From Rossellomorea sp. AcN35-11 (GTDB taxonomy: Bacteria > Bacillota > Bacilli > Bacillales > Bacillaceae_B): DNA of 64,000 nt. The position numbers and the translations under genes were made by a program. Below the pieces are notes generated by a model. It was not told the DNA's origin. It worked only from the letters and a program-made list of their open reading frames with translations, and did not search any database. Shown in pieces: positions 8,227-17,721 of this stretch (its first letter is position 1; each line of letters starts with the position of its first letter). Location: the NCBI GenBank assembly GCA_030388825.1, contig CP128836.1, positions 248,001 to 312,000 of the forward strand, written 5' to 3'.

Positions 8227-10335
8227 ATGGACACTTCACTTACAAATCGATTAGAAAAAATTACTGCAGAAAGAGACAAAGCTAAAAAATTGTTGAGGAC
8301 GATGAGCCCAAATGAGAACGTCCCTAAGGAAATTAAAGAAACACATCAAATCCAATTCGAAGCTAATACCTTAACTAAAGAAGTAGGGGTAGTTGACCAT
8401 CCTAAAGGTGTTAGCCTATATTCCGAACTCGAGGCGAGCGAACATAAATACACATATTTTGTTCAAAAACAGTCGATTTCAGAACTTCTTAAGTTTTTCC
8501 AAAAGCATAATGATGAAGTATTTACATTGAATTTCCCTGGGTACACCTTGGATAAATGCAATGCCGAATTCCACTTAATCTTCATTCGAAAGGATGGGAA
8601 AAGGGATACTCAAAAATTACTGTTAAACGAAAAGAAAACATTTACTCTAAACAAAGCTAATGAGATTGACCAAATTAAGATTGCTATTAGGGTAACAGGT
8701 ACCGGTAGAACTTACATACACCACCCCAGCATTGAAGTCGTTAAGCGTATCGAATTCGGCACACCTCTTTCACAAAAGAGAAAAGTAAAAAGAATAAAGG
8801 ATATGAATGTAATATTCATAGCAGATGAATTTACAACCAGATCCTTTGAACCAGAGTTTAATGCCATCAAAGTAACACCCGGGAGTTGGGAGGAAGAGTT
8901 AAAAGGAAAAGACGTTGACCTATTCTTCTGTGAATCAGCTTGGTTAGGGAATAATGGCTCGTGGACAAATAAAGTCGGGACCGGTGGACCTCGAAATCAC
9001 GAGACGCTACTACAGATTATCCTATGGTGTAGGGACAAAGGTATCCCAACGGTCTTTTGGAACAAAGAGGACCCGTTCCATTACTACGCTTTTGGAGAGA
9101 CCGCAAAGCATTTCGATTATATCTTTACAACAGACGCTAATAGTATTGATGAATACAAAAAGAATAATTGCAAGAATGTTTTTACACTCCCATTCGCCGC
9201 ACAGCCGAAATATCACAACCCAATCGAAAAGTACGAAAGGGAGAATAAAGTCGTTTTTGCAGGTGCCTATTATGGCGACAAATTTCCCGAACGAACAAGA
9301 GCAATGGATAACATGATTGAAGTCTCAGGAAATCATGGAATAGACATTTTTGACAGGAATTACAATAATCCTGGCTCTCCAAACCAATTCCCTGAAAAGT
9401 TTAAAAAGCATATTGTAGGGACCTTGAAAGGGGACCAAATAGAACGCGCATACAAAGGGTATAAAATATCTCTTAATGTGAACAGCATCATCGATTCACC
9501 TACAATGTTCTCAAGAAGAGTATTCGAGATTTTAGCATCCAATACTCCAGTAGTAAGCTCAGAGTCATTAGGTGTAAGAAATGTTTTTGGAGATCTAGTT
9601 TTAGCGACTTCCAACTTTGAAGAACTAAAAGAACGAATTGATCTATTCTTCAATGACGAGCATTACTTCAAAAAAAATAGGCTCCAAGGACTAAGAACTG
9701 TCCTGGAAGACCACACCTACAAAGTACGTATTGAAGAAATGTTAAACCATATGAACTTCCCGTTCATAAAAGAAGACTTAGCAGTAACAGCGATCGGTAT
9801 TGTCCGTAATCATAAAGACTACGAAAATATAATGACACAATTCAACCGACAAACAATCAAAAACAAAAAACTTGTTATTCTATTAGATCTCTTTGAAGGA
9901 TACTTAGATATATTCAATAAAGAGAACAATGAAAATGTGAAGACTTACCTTCTAGATTACGTGCACCATTATGACACCATAAATCAACTTGTAGAAACTG
10001 AATACTTTGCCCCATTACATTTAGATAATTATTATGGACCCAATTATCTAAAGGATATGGCTTTAGGTACGCTATATACAGAAGATACAGTAATTGTGAA
10101 GTCAGAAGGAAAAGAATACACATATGTCACTAACGGGGCAATCGACCGTTCTTTATTACCCAAGACTTCCACGAAATTATTAACTCCAAAAGAGTTTGTA
10201 ACCAAATTAGAAACTAAGGACCGCTTTGATGACTGGCACTTATTTGGTCACCGTTTCTTTAACATAGATAACTTCAATTTCATTACGGACAATCTTGAGG
10301 AACCGTTAAGCACGTTAGAAAAGATAAACATATAA
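8227..10335 (+). CDS. CgeB-family glycosyltransferase, multidomain
   Basis: A 702-aa protein. A short N-terminal coil (NRLEKITAERDKAKKLL) resembles the coiled tails of its neighbours. A beta-rich segment of about 100 residues follows. From about 195 to 470 comes a CgeB/DUF3880-type GT-B domain: NVIFIADEFTTRSFEPEF, a TVFWNKEDPFHY segment, VVFAGAYYGDKFPERT, and the donor-lobe MFSRRVFEILASNTPVVSS. The last 200 residues look like a further domain of unclear type. CgeB is known for modification of the Bacillus spore surface; here the context is a secreted polymer. Confidence 0.75.
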   Translation: MDTSLTNRLEKITAERDKAKKLLRTMSPNENVPKEIKETHQIQFEANTLTKEVGVVDHPKGVSLYSELEASEHKYTYFVQKQSISELLKFFQKHNDEVFTLNFPGYTLDKCNAEFHLIFIRKDGKRDTQKLLLNEKKTFTLNKANEIDQIKIAIRVTGTGRTYIHHPSIEVVKRIEFGTPLSQKRKVKRIKDMNVIFIADEFTTRSFEPEFNAIKVTPGSWEEELKGKDVDLFFCESAWLGNNGSWTNKVGTGGPRNHETLLQIILWCRDKGIPTVFWNKEDPFHYYAFGETAKHFDYIFTTDANSIDEYKKNNCKNVFTLPFAAQPKYHNPIEKYERENKVVFAGAYYGDKFPERTRAMDNMIEVSGNHGIDIFDRNYNNPGSPNQFPEKFKKHIVGTLKGDQIERAYKGYKISLNVNSIIDSPTMFSRRVFEILASNTPVVSSESLGVRNVFGDLVLATSNFEELKERIDLFFNDEHYFKKNRLQGLRTVLEDHTYKVRIEEMLNHMNFPFIKEDLAVTAIGIVRNHKDYENIMTQFNRQTIKNKKLVILLDLFEGYLDIFNKENNENVKTYLLDYVHHYDTINQLVETEYFAPLHLDNYYGPNYLKDMALGTLYTEDTVIVKSEGKEYTYVTNGAIDRSLLPKTSTKLLTPKEFVTKLETKDRFDDWHLFGHRFFNIDNFNFITDNLEEPLSTLEKINI

Positions 10336-10348
10336 ATGAGGTGAGAAG

Positions 10349-11323
10349 ATGAAGAAAATTGCTTTTATCGGCCGGGATTTAAAATTCATATCTCACATAA
10401 TAGAAGCATTCAAAATGACACACGATGTAAGGATTGACCAATGGGAAGGCCCAGAACATCATGATGAAGTAAAGAGTAGAGAAATCGTAGAATGGGCCGA
10501 TATCCTTTTCTGCGAATGGGGACTAGGAAATGTAGTATGGTATCAAGAACACAAGAAAGAGCACCAAAAGCTATTTGTCCGACTTCACCGTTATGAAATG
10601 AATACAAAATATCCTGCCCTATTCGATTACAAAAAAATAGATAAGCTCATAGCGATTTCACCATATATATTTGAAGAGTTTCACAGAGTGGCCAAAGTAC
10701 CGCGAGAGAAGATGACCGTCATCTACAATGCAGTTGAAACGGCTCGGTTTAAAAAACCAAAAAACAACGACTCACAATTCAACATTGGAATTATAGGGAT
10801 CGTTCCAAAACTTAAAAGAATAGATAGGGCATTAGACATCTTTGAAGAATTGCATAATAAAGACAGCCGATACAAACTCTTCATAAAAGGAAAACACCCC
10901 AAAGAGTTTGGGTGGGTATGGAACAACAAAGAAGAAAGAGAGCACTACGAAGAAGCTTTCAAACGAATCGACAAATACAAAGACAGCATCTTTTTTGAAG
11001 GGTGGGGAGATGTGTCTACATGGTTACAAAACATTGGATTCGTCCTTTCTGTAAGCGACTATGAAAGCTTCCATATGGCCCCTATTGAAGGGATGACTTC
11101 AAATGCATACCCTGTGGTTCTTAAGAGGGAAGGAGTCAATACAATATTTCCTCAAAAGTATATTCATGATTCATTAGAAAAAGCTGCAGAATTCATTTAT
11201 GCTCACCAAGAAAGTCCACCAGAGAATTTGTCCAGGTTTGTAGAGAATAATTACTCTCTGGGAAAAGTGTGCAAAGGAATAGAAAACTTATTTCAAGACA
11301 TAGAAAAAGGAGAGGAAGCATGA
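10349..11323 (+). CDS. GT4 glycosyltransferase
   Basis: A 324-aa GT-B enzyme beginning MKKIAFIGRDLKFISHIIEA behind GAGGTGAG. The middle has LIAISPYIFEEFHRV and VIYNAVETARF, the hinge of GT4 enzymes. The donor lobe has IGIIGIVPKLKRIDRALDIF and the loop SVSDYESFHMAPIEGMTSNA with the conserved Glu. Short for the family. Its stop overlaps the ATG of the next gene. Confidence 0.8.
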   Translation: MKKIAFIGRDLKFISHIIEAFKMTHDVRIDQWEGPEHHDEVKSREIVEWADILFCEWGLGNVVWYQEHKKEHQKLFVRLHRYEMNTKYPALFDYKKIDKLIAISPYIFEEFHRVAKVPREKMTVIYNAVETARFKKPKNNDSQFNIGIIGIVPKLKRIDRALDIFEELHNKDSRYKLFIKGKHPKEFGWVWNNKEEREHYEEAFKRIDKYKDSIFFEGWGDVSTWLQNIGFVLSVSDYESFHMAPIEGMTSNAYPVVLKREGVNTIFPQKYIHDSLEKAAEFIYAHQESPPENLSRFVENNYSLGKVCKGIENLFQDIEKGEEA

Positions 11324-12036
11324 AGAATGTAACCATTTTAGGAAGTTGTGTTACTAGAGATGCATTCGAACAAACAACCGGCAAATACAACATTGAACAC
11401 TATTTTGCTCGAACATCGTTTGTTAGTTTGACTTCACCCCCCCTTGAACTCAAAGAAGAAGATATTCTACTTGATTCAAAGTTTCAACGACGATGCGTTT
11501 ATAACGACCTAACAAACCAATTCTTTAATAGCAAAAGGTCAGACTTCATAATCATTGACTTAATCGATGAGCGCTTCAACCTTTTGAAAATTGGTGATTC
11601 TTACATAACTAGATCAAATGAATTCGCTAATGCAAAATTGACTAGTGATTACGAATCCACTTTAATAAAAAGAGATTTAGATTTTCGCTCGGAATGGACT
11701 GAAGCTGCTGAATCATTTATAATTCAATTGCTTGATAAATATCGCCCTGAAGAAATAATCTTACACAAAACGTTATGGCAAGATTATTACTATGATTCAA
11801 AAGGGAACAAGCAACGCTACGAACAGAAAATAAATGAGATTAAACACCACAATAGACTTTTAGAAAGCTATTATGGATTTCTAGAAGCAAGATTCCCAGA
11901 GATCAAGGTAATCGATATGACTACCGAACCGTTTCTTGCTTCAGAAAACCACAAATGGGGTTTAAGCCCATTCCATTTCGAAGAAAACTACTATCGTCGT
12001 TTTCTTGAAATACTGTCGGAGTCAATAGATAGATAA
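11320..12036 (+). CDS. DUF6270 (SGNH-like) protein
   Basis: A 238-aa protein. The start ATG overlaps the preceding stop (ATGA) and has AAAGGAGAGG upstream. It opens MKNVTILGSCVTRDAFEQT; the GSCVTRD block is the signature I associate with DUF6270, a family with an SGNH-hydrolase-like beginning. FIIIDLIDERF and a late HKWGLSPFHFEENYY complete the match. DUF6270 genes often lie in polysaccharide clusters, which suggests acyl transfer or removal on the glycan; activity is not established. Confidence 0.65.
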   Translation: MKNVTILGSCVTRDAFEQTTGKYNIEHYFARTSFVSLTSPPLELKEEDILLDSKFQRRCVYNDLTNQFFNSKRSDFIIIDLIDERFNLLKIGDSYITRSNEFANAKLTSDYESTLIKRDLDFRSEWTEAAESFIIQLLDKYRPEEIILHKTLWQDYYYDSKGNKQRYEQKINEIKHHNRLLESYYGFLEARFPEIKVIDMTTEPFLASENHKWGLSPFHFEENYYRRFLEILSESIDR

Positions 12037-12059
12037 ACGAAATTAATAGTTTGAGCGGA

Positions 12060-12116
12060 AGCACCGCCTAAGTTTGAGGAAATTAACAAATTCCTCTTCT
12101 TTGGCGGTGCTTTTTT
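12060..12116 (+). terminator. two-part terminator between the DUF6270 gene and wecC
   Basis: AGCACCGCC (12060-12068) pairs with GGCGGTGCT (12103-12111); an inner GAGGAA/TTCCTC stem extends it and six Ts follow. The wecC ribosome site GGAGGAG begins about 20 nt later, so this is either the end of the first transcript or an attenuator for the export half of the cluster. Confidence 0.75.
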
Positions 12117-12148
12117 ATATAAAAAATTGCTTTTGGAGGAGATTTTAA

Positions 12149-13423
12149 ATGAAACTTTGCACAATGGGATTAGGATATATCGGATTACCAACTTCAATTA
12201 TGTTCGCAAAACACAATGTAGACGTAGTAGGTGTAGACGTTCGACCAGAAGTGATCAATAGTTTAAATGCAGGTAAAATCCACATTGAAGAACCAGGTTT
12301 ACAAGAGGCCTTAACAGAAGTCGTGGACAACGGGAAGTTCAAAGCTTCTTTGAACCCAGAAGCGGCTGATGTGTTTATTGTAGCTGTTCCAACTCCTAAC
12401 AATGATGACCTAAACAAATCTTGCGACCTTTCATACGTAATGAGCGCAGTTACAAATGTATTACCTTATTTAGAAAAAGGTAATACACTTATTGTCGAAT
12501 CAACTATCGCTCCACGCAGCATGGATGATCATGTGTTACCACTAGTTGAATCCGCTGGTTTTAAAGTAGGAGAGGATTTATTCCTGGTACATTGCCCTGA
12601 GCGTGTTCTTCCAGGACAAATCATGCATGAGCTTATTTATAACAATCGAATCGTCGGAGGAGTTACTGCAGCATGTACACAAGCGGGAGTGGATGTTTAT
12701 AAAACATTTGTTCAAGGAGAAATCATCGAAACAACTGCCAAAACCGCGGAAATGTCTAAGCTAATGGAAAACACCTTCCGTGATGTCAATATCGCATTGG
12801 CTAACGAAATGACAAAGGTGTGCAACGAATTAGATGTCAACGCACTGGACGTTGTACAAATGGCTAACAAGCATCCTCGAGTAAACTTACATACACCAGG
12901 ACCGGGTGTTGGGGGACATTGCTTAGCTGTAGATCCGTATTTCATTGTTTCTAAATCACCAGAAACAGCTAAGTTAATCAAGCTAGCTCGAGAGATCAAT
13001 ACATCTATGCCTCATTACGTTGTAGAAAAAGCGAATAGACTCTTAGAGAACGCTGATGGAAAAGTCATCACAGTGTTCGGCTTAACATACAAGGGGAATG
13101 TAGATGACATTCGTGAAAGCCCAGCCTTAGAAATTTTCGAAATGTTAAAAGCGGAAGGGAAGTATGAAGTACGAGCTTACGATCCTCACGTTCATAACGA
13201 AATGGTTACTGAAGATATTGTAGAGGCAACTCAAAACTCTGATTTAATTCTGATTCTAACTGATCATAATGAATTCAAGGAATTGAACTACAACCAGTTA
13301 AAAGGGATGTCTACTAAGCAGATATTTGATACCAGAAATGTAGTACAAAATCATACAGAGGAGTTCGACTACATTAACTTCGGCAACTTATCTAAATTCG
13401 TCAAGAGTACGGTGTTAGCATGA
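12149..13423 (+). CDS. wecC: UDP-N-acetyl-D-mannosaminuronate dehydrogenase (WecC-type)
   Basis: A 424-aa cytosolic NAD-dependent enzyme that would oxidise UDP-ManNAc to UDP-ManNAcA. The Rossmann start is MGLGYIGLPTSIMFAKH, with VDVR as the NAD-ribose acidic region. VAVPTPNNDD, CPERVLPGQ, NRIVGGVT and TAEMSKLMENTFRDVNIA follow, then PGPGVGGHCLAVDP with the catalytic Cys. The C-terminal UDP-binding domain has VFGLTYKGNVDDIRESP. CPERVLPGQ and VGGHCLAVDP are closer to WecC than to UDP-glucose dehydrogenases. No WecB-type epimerase lies in the window, so UDP-ManNAc must come from elsewhere. ATGA overlap with the permease gene. Confidence 0.85.
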   Translation: MKLCTMGLGYIGLPTSIMFAKHNVDVVGVDVRPEVINSLNAGKIHIEEPGLQEALTEVVDNGKFKASLNPEAADVFIVAVPTPNNDDLNKSCDLSYVMSAVTNVLPYLEKGNTLIVESTIAPRSMDDHVLPLVESAGFKVGEDLFLVHCPERVLPGQIMHELIYNNRIVGGVTAACTQAGVDVYKTFVQGEIIETTAKTAEMSKLMENTFRDVNIALANEMTKVCNELDVNALDVVQMANKHPRVNLHTPGPGVGGHCLAVDPYFIVSKSPETAKLIKLAREINTSMPHYVVEKANRLLENADGKVITVFGLTYKGNVDDIRESPALEIFEMLKAEGKYEVRAYDPHVHNEMVTEDIVEATQNSDLILILTDHNEFKELNYNQLKGMSTKQIFDTRNVVQNHTEEFDYINFGNLSKFVKSTVLA

Positions 13424-14223
13424 ACAATGTGCTACACATTATAAAAGAACAAATCTCAAATAGGCAGCTAATCTTAAGATTAGCTGCTTACGAATTAAAG
13501 AGTAGCTATCGCATGAACTATCTAGGTTTATTTTGGTCTTTCCTAGTCCCAGTTCTACAGATTCTAGTTTTTTGGGTAGTTTTCGGCATGGGGATTCGTT
13601 CAGGTAGTCCCGTTGGAGACACACCTTACTTCGCATGGTTAGTCATAGGACTTGTTCCATGGTTTTACATAAGCCCTTCTATACTCCAAGGTGCCAATAG
13701 CGTTTACTCGAAGGTGAATCTCGTATCAAAAATGAAGTTCCCTGTTAGTATACTGCCGTCAATCGAGATTGCAAAAAACACATTCAATTTTTTAATAATG
13801 TTAGGCATCCTAATTATAATTCTCTTAAGTTACGGAATTAACTCAGGCTTGTACCTATTACAACTGCCGTATTATTTAATTGCTCTGTTTACATTTTTAT
13901 ATTCAGTATCACTACTTTTGTCTACGTTATCAACAATAATTAGAGATGTGCAATTATTATTACAAGCAGCTATGAGAATGCTTTTTTTCCTAACTCCAAT
14001 TTTTTGGGACCCTAACAATTTACCTGAAGCATTTAAGACCACTCTACAACTCAATCCGCTGTATTATCTAGTAGATGGATTCCGGAACACCTTCTTAGGG
14101 TATAGTTGGTTTTTCGAGGACATGACATACACTCTTTATTTTTGGTATTTAACCTTGTTGCTACTTTTCGTAGGAGCAGCACTTCATGCCAAATTCAAGG
14201 ATAAATTTGTGGATTACTTATAA
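13420..14223 (+). CDS. TagG/Wzm-like ABC-2 polysaccharide permease
   Basis: A 267-aa integral membrane protein with about six hydrophobic helices. The N-terminal amphipathic start (LILRLAAYELKSSYRMNYLG) and the LFWSFLVPVLQILVFWVVF helix are typical of ABC-2 polymer exporters such as TagG and Wzm, as are MKFPVSILPSIE and LTPIFWDP. It moves lipid-linked polymer across the membrane with the ATPase encoded next. The start overlaps the wecC stop by 4 nt. Confidence 0.85.
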   Translation: MNNVLHIIKEQISNRQLILRLAAYELKSSYRMNYLGLFWSFLVPVLQILVFWVVFGMGIRSGSPVGDTPYFAWLVIGLVPWFYISPSILQGANSVYSKVNLVSKMKFPVSILPSIEIAKNTFNFLIMLGILIIILLSYGINSGLYLLQLPYYLIALFTFLYSVSLLLSTLSTIIRDVQLLLQAAMRMLFFLTPIFWDPNNLPEAFKTTLQLNPLYYLVDGFRNTFLGYSWFFEDMTYTLYFWYLTLLLLFVGAALHAKFKDKFVDYL

Positions 14224-14236
14224 TTTGGAGGCTAAT

Positions 14237-15154
14237 ATGGAGCCAAAAGTTAAGTTTAGCAATGTATCAAAGGAATATAGTTTATATGGAAGCCAAACCG
14301 AGAAGCTCAAAGACTTCTTAAATTTTTCTTCAAGCCGAAGAAAGAAACAATTTTTAGCGTTAAATGATATATCTTTTGAAGTTTCTAGAGGAGAGACGAT
14401 TGGTGTAGTTGGAATAAACGGGTCAGGTAAATCAACACTATCCAACCTCCTAGCCCAAGTAGTTCCTCCAACGAAGGGTAGCATAAACATCCAGGGAGAG
14501 ACTTCATTAGTCTCAATTTCAGCAGGATTAAACAATCAACTGTCGGGGCTTGAAAACATCAACATGAAATGTTTAATGCACGGTTTAAGTAAGGAGGAAA
14601 TCTCCGATATCACTCCGAAGATTATTGAGTTTGCTGAAATAGGAGATTTCATAAAACAACCTCTAAAAACATACTCAAGTGGAATGAAATCAAGATTAGG
14701 CTTTGCTATCTCAGCTTACACCAACCCGGATATAATTGTGGTAGATGAGGCTTTATCGGTAGGGGACCAAACCTTTTACCAGAAGTGTTTAGATAAATTC
14801 AATGAATTTAAACAAGAAGGCAAAACCATCTTCTTCATTAGTCACTCACACTCTCAAGTGAGGAAATTGTCTGATCGAACAATGTGGGTTCACTTTGGAG
14901 AATTGAAAGAGTTTGGAAATTCCAAAACGGTAATTGATAACTATGAATCGTTCATTAAATGGTTTAACGGTTTAAGCGAAACAGAAAAGAAAAGATATAA
15001 AACAAAAATGCTTATGGAAAAGAAGCACAAAGAAATTCAAGAGAACAAAAGCAGGTTAATTAAACACGCAGAGGAACAACGAGAATTCCCTTGGCCTGTT
15101 GTACTACTGTCAATCGCCACTATTATTAGCGGTTATTTAATGTTTCAGATTTAA
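14237..15154 (+). CDS. TagH/Wzt-like ABC ATPase with C-terminal membrane anchor
   Basis: A 305-aa protein. Walker A GINGSGKST sits near residue 60, the signature YSSGMKSRLGFA near 155, and Walker B PDIIVVDEALSVGD follows. After the ATPase core comes a charged linker and one transmembrane helix (WPVVLLSIATIISGYLMF) at the very end. TagH of B. subtilis also anchors its ATPase through a C-terminal membrane segment, but has a longer extracellular tail; Wzt proteins carry a carbohydrate-binding domain instead, which is absent here. Start ATG at 14237 follows TTTGGAGG. Confidence 0.85.
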   Translation: MEPKVKFSNVSKEYSLYGSQTEKLKDFLNFSSSRRKKQFLALNDISFEVSRGETIGVVGINGSGKSTLSNLLAQVVPPTKGSINIQGETSLVSISAGLNNQLSGLENINMKCLMHGLSKEEISDITPKIIEFAEIGDFIKQPLKTYSSGMKSRLGFAISAYTNPDIIVVDEALSVGDQTFYQKCLDKFNEFKQEGKTIFFISHSHSQVRKLSDRTMWVHFGELKEFGNSKTVIDNYESFIKWFNGLSETEKKRYKTKMLMEKKHKEIQENKSRLIKHAEEQREFPWPVVLLSIATIISGYLMFQI

Positions 15155-15158
15155 TGGG

Positions 15159-15193
15159 AGTACCGCCAGCTATTTGCCAGGCGGTACTTTTAT
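15159..15193 (+). terminator. terminator-like hairpin before the LCP gene
   Basis: AGTACCGCC (15159-15167) pairs with GGCGGTACT (15180-15188), followed by TTTTAT, and the LCP ribosome site AAAGGAGAAG starts at about 15200. Its short U-run allows partial read-through, so the LCP gene is probably expressed as an attenuated tail of the export operon. Confidence 0.6.
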
Positions 15194-15216
15194 GCTTTGA
15201 AAGGAGAAGAGGGTAG

Positions 15217-16104
15217 ATGAAATTTTTTATAAAGGTTTTCCTTTGGGCACTTCTAATTACAGTAATCATTGCAGGTGTATATGCCTTTTATCTTAATAAC
15301 GAGGTCAAAACCACTGTAGACAATATGTATTTTGAAACCAATAAAGAGAAAGAGGAGAAAATACAAAAGAGAGATACCATATCTTTTTTATTGTTGGGTA
15401 TTGATAGTAAGGAGTCAGAAAAGGGAAGATCTGATGTAATAATTGTAGCTACAGTCAATCCTCACACAAATTCAATTAATATGGTCAGTATCCCGCGCGA
15501 CACTCTAACCCTGATTAAGGGGAGAGGTTATGAAGATAAGATCAATCACTCATACGCTTTTGGTGGCCCAGACATGACGATAGCCACTGTCGAGAACTAC
15601 TTGGATATTCCTATCGACTACTTCGCAAGCGTTAATATGTGGGGATTCAGAGATATGGTGGTTGATGCAGTAGGAGGGGTTACAGTTTATAACGACTTAC
15701 ATTTTATTCAGAATCAATATACTTTTAATAAAGGAGACGTTTACCTGACAGGAGACAAAGCATTGTCTTATGTACGTCATCGAAAAACCGATCCCAAAGG
15801 CGACTTAGGAAGATCAGAACGTCAGAAACAAGTGATAAATGCTATTGTAGATAAAGTCTCAGGACCAACTGCAATAACAAAGGTACAAGGCATTCTTGAG
15901 GTTTTAGGAAGCAATGTAAAAACTAATTTATCATACGATGAAATGATTACTTTACTAACTGATTATAGAGGGACGAAGGACAACATAAACTCTCTGCATT
16001 TAACTGGCGGTGGAGTTACAATCAATAATATTTATTATTACAGCATACCAGACGAAGAGAGAAACAGAGTCTCCGGAGAACTAAAAGAACACTTAGAAAT
16101 TTAA
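15217..16104 (+). CDS. LytR-CpsA-Psr (LCP) family glycopolymer transferase
   Basis: A 295-aa membrane protein. Residues about 4-24 form one transmembrane helix, so the catalytic domain lies outside the membrane. The LCP domain shows LLLGIDSKESEKGRSDVIIV, the arginine-bearing SIPRDTL, the KINHSYAFGG segment and YVRHRKTDPKGDLGRSERQK, including the conserved Arg residues that bind the lipid pyrophosphate. LCP enzymes transfer undecaprenyl-linked polymer onto peptidoglycan. As the last gene of the cluster it suggests the glycan ends up bound to the wall. Start behind GAAAGGAGAAGAGG. Confidence 0.85.
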   Translation: MKFFIKVFLWALLITVIIAGVYAFYLNNEVKTTVDNMYFETNKEKEEKIQKRDTISFLLLGIDSKESEKGRSDVIIVATVNPHTNSINMVSIPRDTLTLIKGRGYEDKINHSYAFGGPDMTIATVENYLDIPIDYFASVNMWGFRDMVVDAVGGVTVYNDLHFIQNQYTFNKGDVYLTGDKALSYVRHRKTDPKGDLGRSERQKQVINAIVDKVSGPTAITKVQGILEVLGSNVKTNLSYDEMITLLTDYRGTKDNINSLHLTGGGVTINNIYYYSIPDEERNRVSGELKEHLEI

Positions 16105-16137
16105 GTGACTCTTATCTACAAAAAACTTCACCATAAT

Positions 16138-16180
16138 AAAGGCCCACTCCGATTATAAAAGGAGTGGGCCTTTATATTTA
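16138..16180. terminator. bidirectional terminator
   Basis: A 13-bp perfect stem, AAAGGCCCACTCC (16138-16150) with GGAGTGGGCCTTT (16161-16173), lies between the convergent LCP and YngK-like genes with T-rich flank on the plus side and A-rich flank on the other. Confidence 0.85.
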
Positions 16181-16190
16181 TGGGGTATAG

Positions 16191-17400
16191 TCAACCCCCA
16201 GGGCTATATTTATTTGAAGCATTCCAAATCAAGTATTCTTTGATACCTTGATCGTTTAAACCTTTAATTTGAGCTTCAACCTCATTTTTACCGTACACTT
16301 TGTAATTACCGGCACCCAACCAACTCGCAGTGAAGTCTTGAATCCAAGGTCTTGAAGTTGGTTTGTTGTTTAGTGCTGCAATTTTTTCGTTTTCTACTTT
16401 TGCATATTCAGACACCAAGTTATACGGCTCTAAGTCAGGCCTAGCAATACCAAAGTAAGAAGTCCAGTGGCTTGGATATATCATCGAAGAAATAACATCA
16501 ACATGCTCAGAAATTTTAGAGAAGTTCTGACCAATTCCAGGGGGCTTCAGGCAAAGTTGCTGTATATCCGAAGATATCGACAGAAACATCAACGTTATAG
16601 GGCTCAAGGCGTTCCTTGGCATACGCAACAAAATCCGTCACAGCCTCAACACGCCTTTGAACATTATCAAGTTCACTGTTCACATATTCTCCTTGAGAGT
16701 ATGTAAGTTGGTCATCTCTACGTTCAAAACCTTCTGGAAAACGAACGTAATCAAATTGAATTTCTTGAAACCCCATTTTAGCTGCTTCGATGGCTATATT
16801 AACGTTATAATCCCATACTTCTTTTAAGAAAGGATTTACAAAAGATTCCCCACGCCCGTTCGCCCAAACTCTATTACCTTCTGTATAAGATAAATCAGGA
16901 CGCTTTTTTGATAATACAGAGTCCTTGAATACAACAACTCGTGCGATAGGGTATATCTTATTTTTTTCTAAGGTTTCTAACATAGCACGAGGATCTTTAA
17001 TAAATGGCTTACCTATATCGGCAAACGGGACATCTTCTTCAGGAACGTATGTTACATTTCCCCAATCGTCTTTAATATCGATAACCATTGAGTTTAAATC
17101 TGACTCACTTACAAGTGAAACCATATCATCAAAGCGACTACCACCAGCAGTATGGCTTGTCAGAAAGATCCCCCTTACTGCGTCAGGGTACTCAAAAACA
17201 AGACCCGAACTAGATAAAAAGCGAGGTGCTTCCGATAATTCTTTTAGTCCTGGAAAAACATCTGCTCTATTACTATTGTACGAAACTTCTTTAACCACTG
17301 GCTTCTCCTCAGATTGCACATTATTTAGTGCGATAAAAGATAAAGGGGCCAATACCAGCGCGCTCAAACCAGCTACTTTTACAAATTTATTTAATTTCAT
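16191..17400 (-). pseudogene. YngK-like putative glycoside hydrolase (DUF4015), frameshifted
   Basis: Together the two frames encode about 400 residues. An N-terminal signal peptide (MKLNKFVKVAGLSALVLAPL) is followed by a TIM-barrel domain of DUF4015 type: VRGIFLTSHTAGGSRFDDMV, MVIDIKDDWG, FQEIQFDYVRFPEG and VDIFGYTATLPEA. The frame then breaks at a G5 run (16540-16544; C5 on the coding strand). The family sequence resumes one frame over as GIGQNFSKISEHVDVISSMI and runs to a stop at 16191. Removing one C restores it. Either a null mutation, a base-calling error or recoding. An exported glycosidase next to a glycan cluster suggests polymer trimming. Confidence 0.75.
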
Positions 17401-17547
17401 AGTAGTACATCTCCTTGTTCTATTTTATTCGTTTGAGGACGAATTATGATTACCTGTAGATATACTACCAAGAACAAATATCGATGGATATTCAAAGCGA
17501 TAAAATGATTAACGCTTACTCGAATATAAATGATTTATATAAATATA

Positions 17548-17693
17548 TCTGATATAATTTTAGACAAATAGCTTTTAATTACTTTTACCTAAAACTTCTC
17601 ATGAGGGAAGTTCACTTTTTTATATAAAGGCACCCATCAAAGTGCTCGAACTGTTATTGCAGAAATTCGAGGATTTTGATGGGTTTTTTTATG
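17548..17693 (+). promoter_or_regulatory. leader RNA D: promoter, AWGM hairpin and two-part terminator
   Basis: Extended -10 TGATATAAT (hexamer 17553-17558). The small hairpin is CTTCTC-ATGA-GGGAAG (17595-17610). The terminator pairs CCCATCAAA (17633-17641) with TTTGATGGG (17675-17683), with inner CTCGAA/TTCGAG, seven Ts and then ATGCCCAAAAAA. The AGAGGAGC ribosome site follows at once. It precedes the ubiquitin-like operon. The wider gap 17401-17721 holds only this and presumed divergent promoter sequence for the minus-strand gene. Confidence 0.75.
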
Positions 17694-17721
17694 CCCAAAA
17701 AATTTCGAGAGGAGCTTAGTT

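Noticed and set aside
9022-9653. Minus-strand ORFs opposite the CgeB-type gene
   Set aside because: They lack ribosome sites and recognisable domains and lie wholly opposite a gene with clear domains.
12149-13423. UDP-glucose 6-dehydrogenase
   Set aside because: CPERVLPGQ and the VGGHCLAVDP context are closer to WecC-type UDP-ManNAc dehydrogenases.
17626-17693. T-box leader
   Set aside because: No T-box sequence or specifier loop is present, and downstream genes are not amino-acid related.
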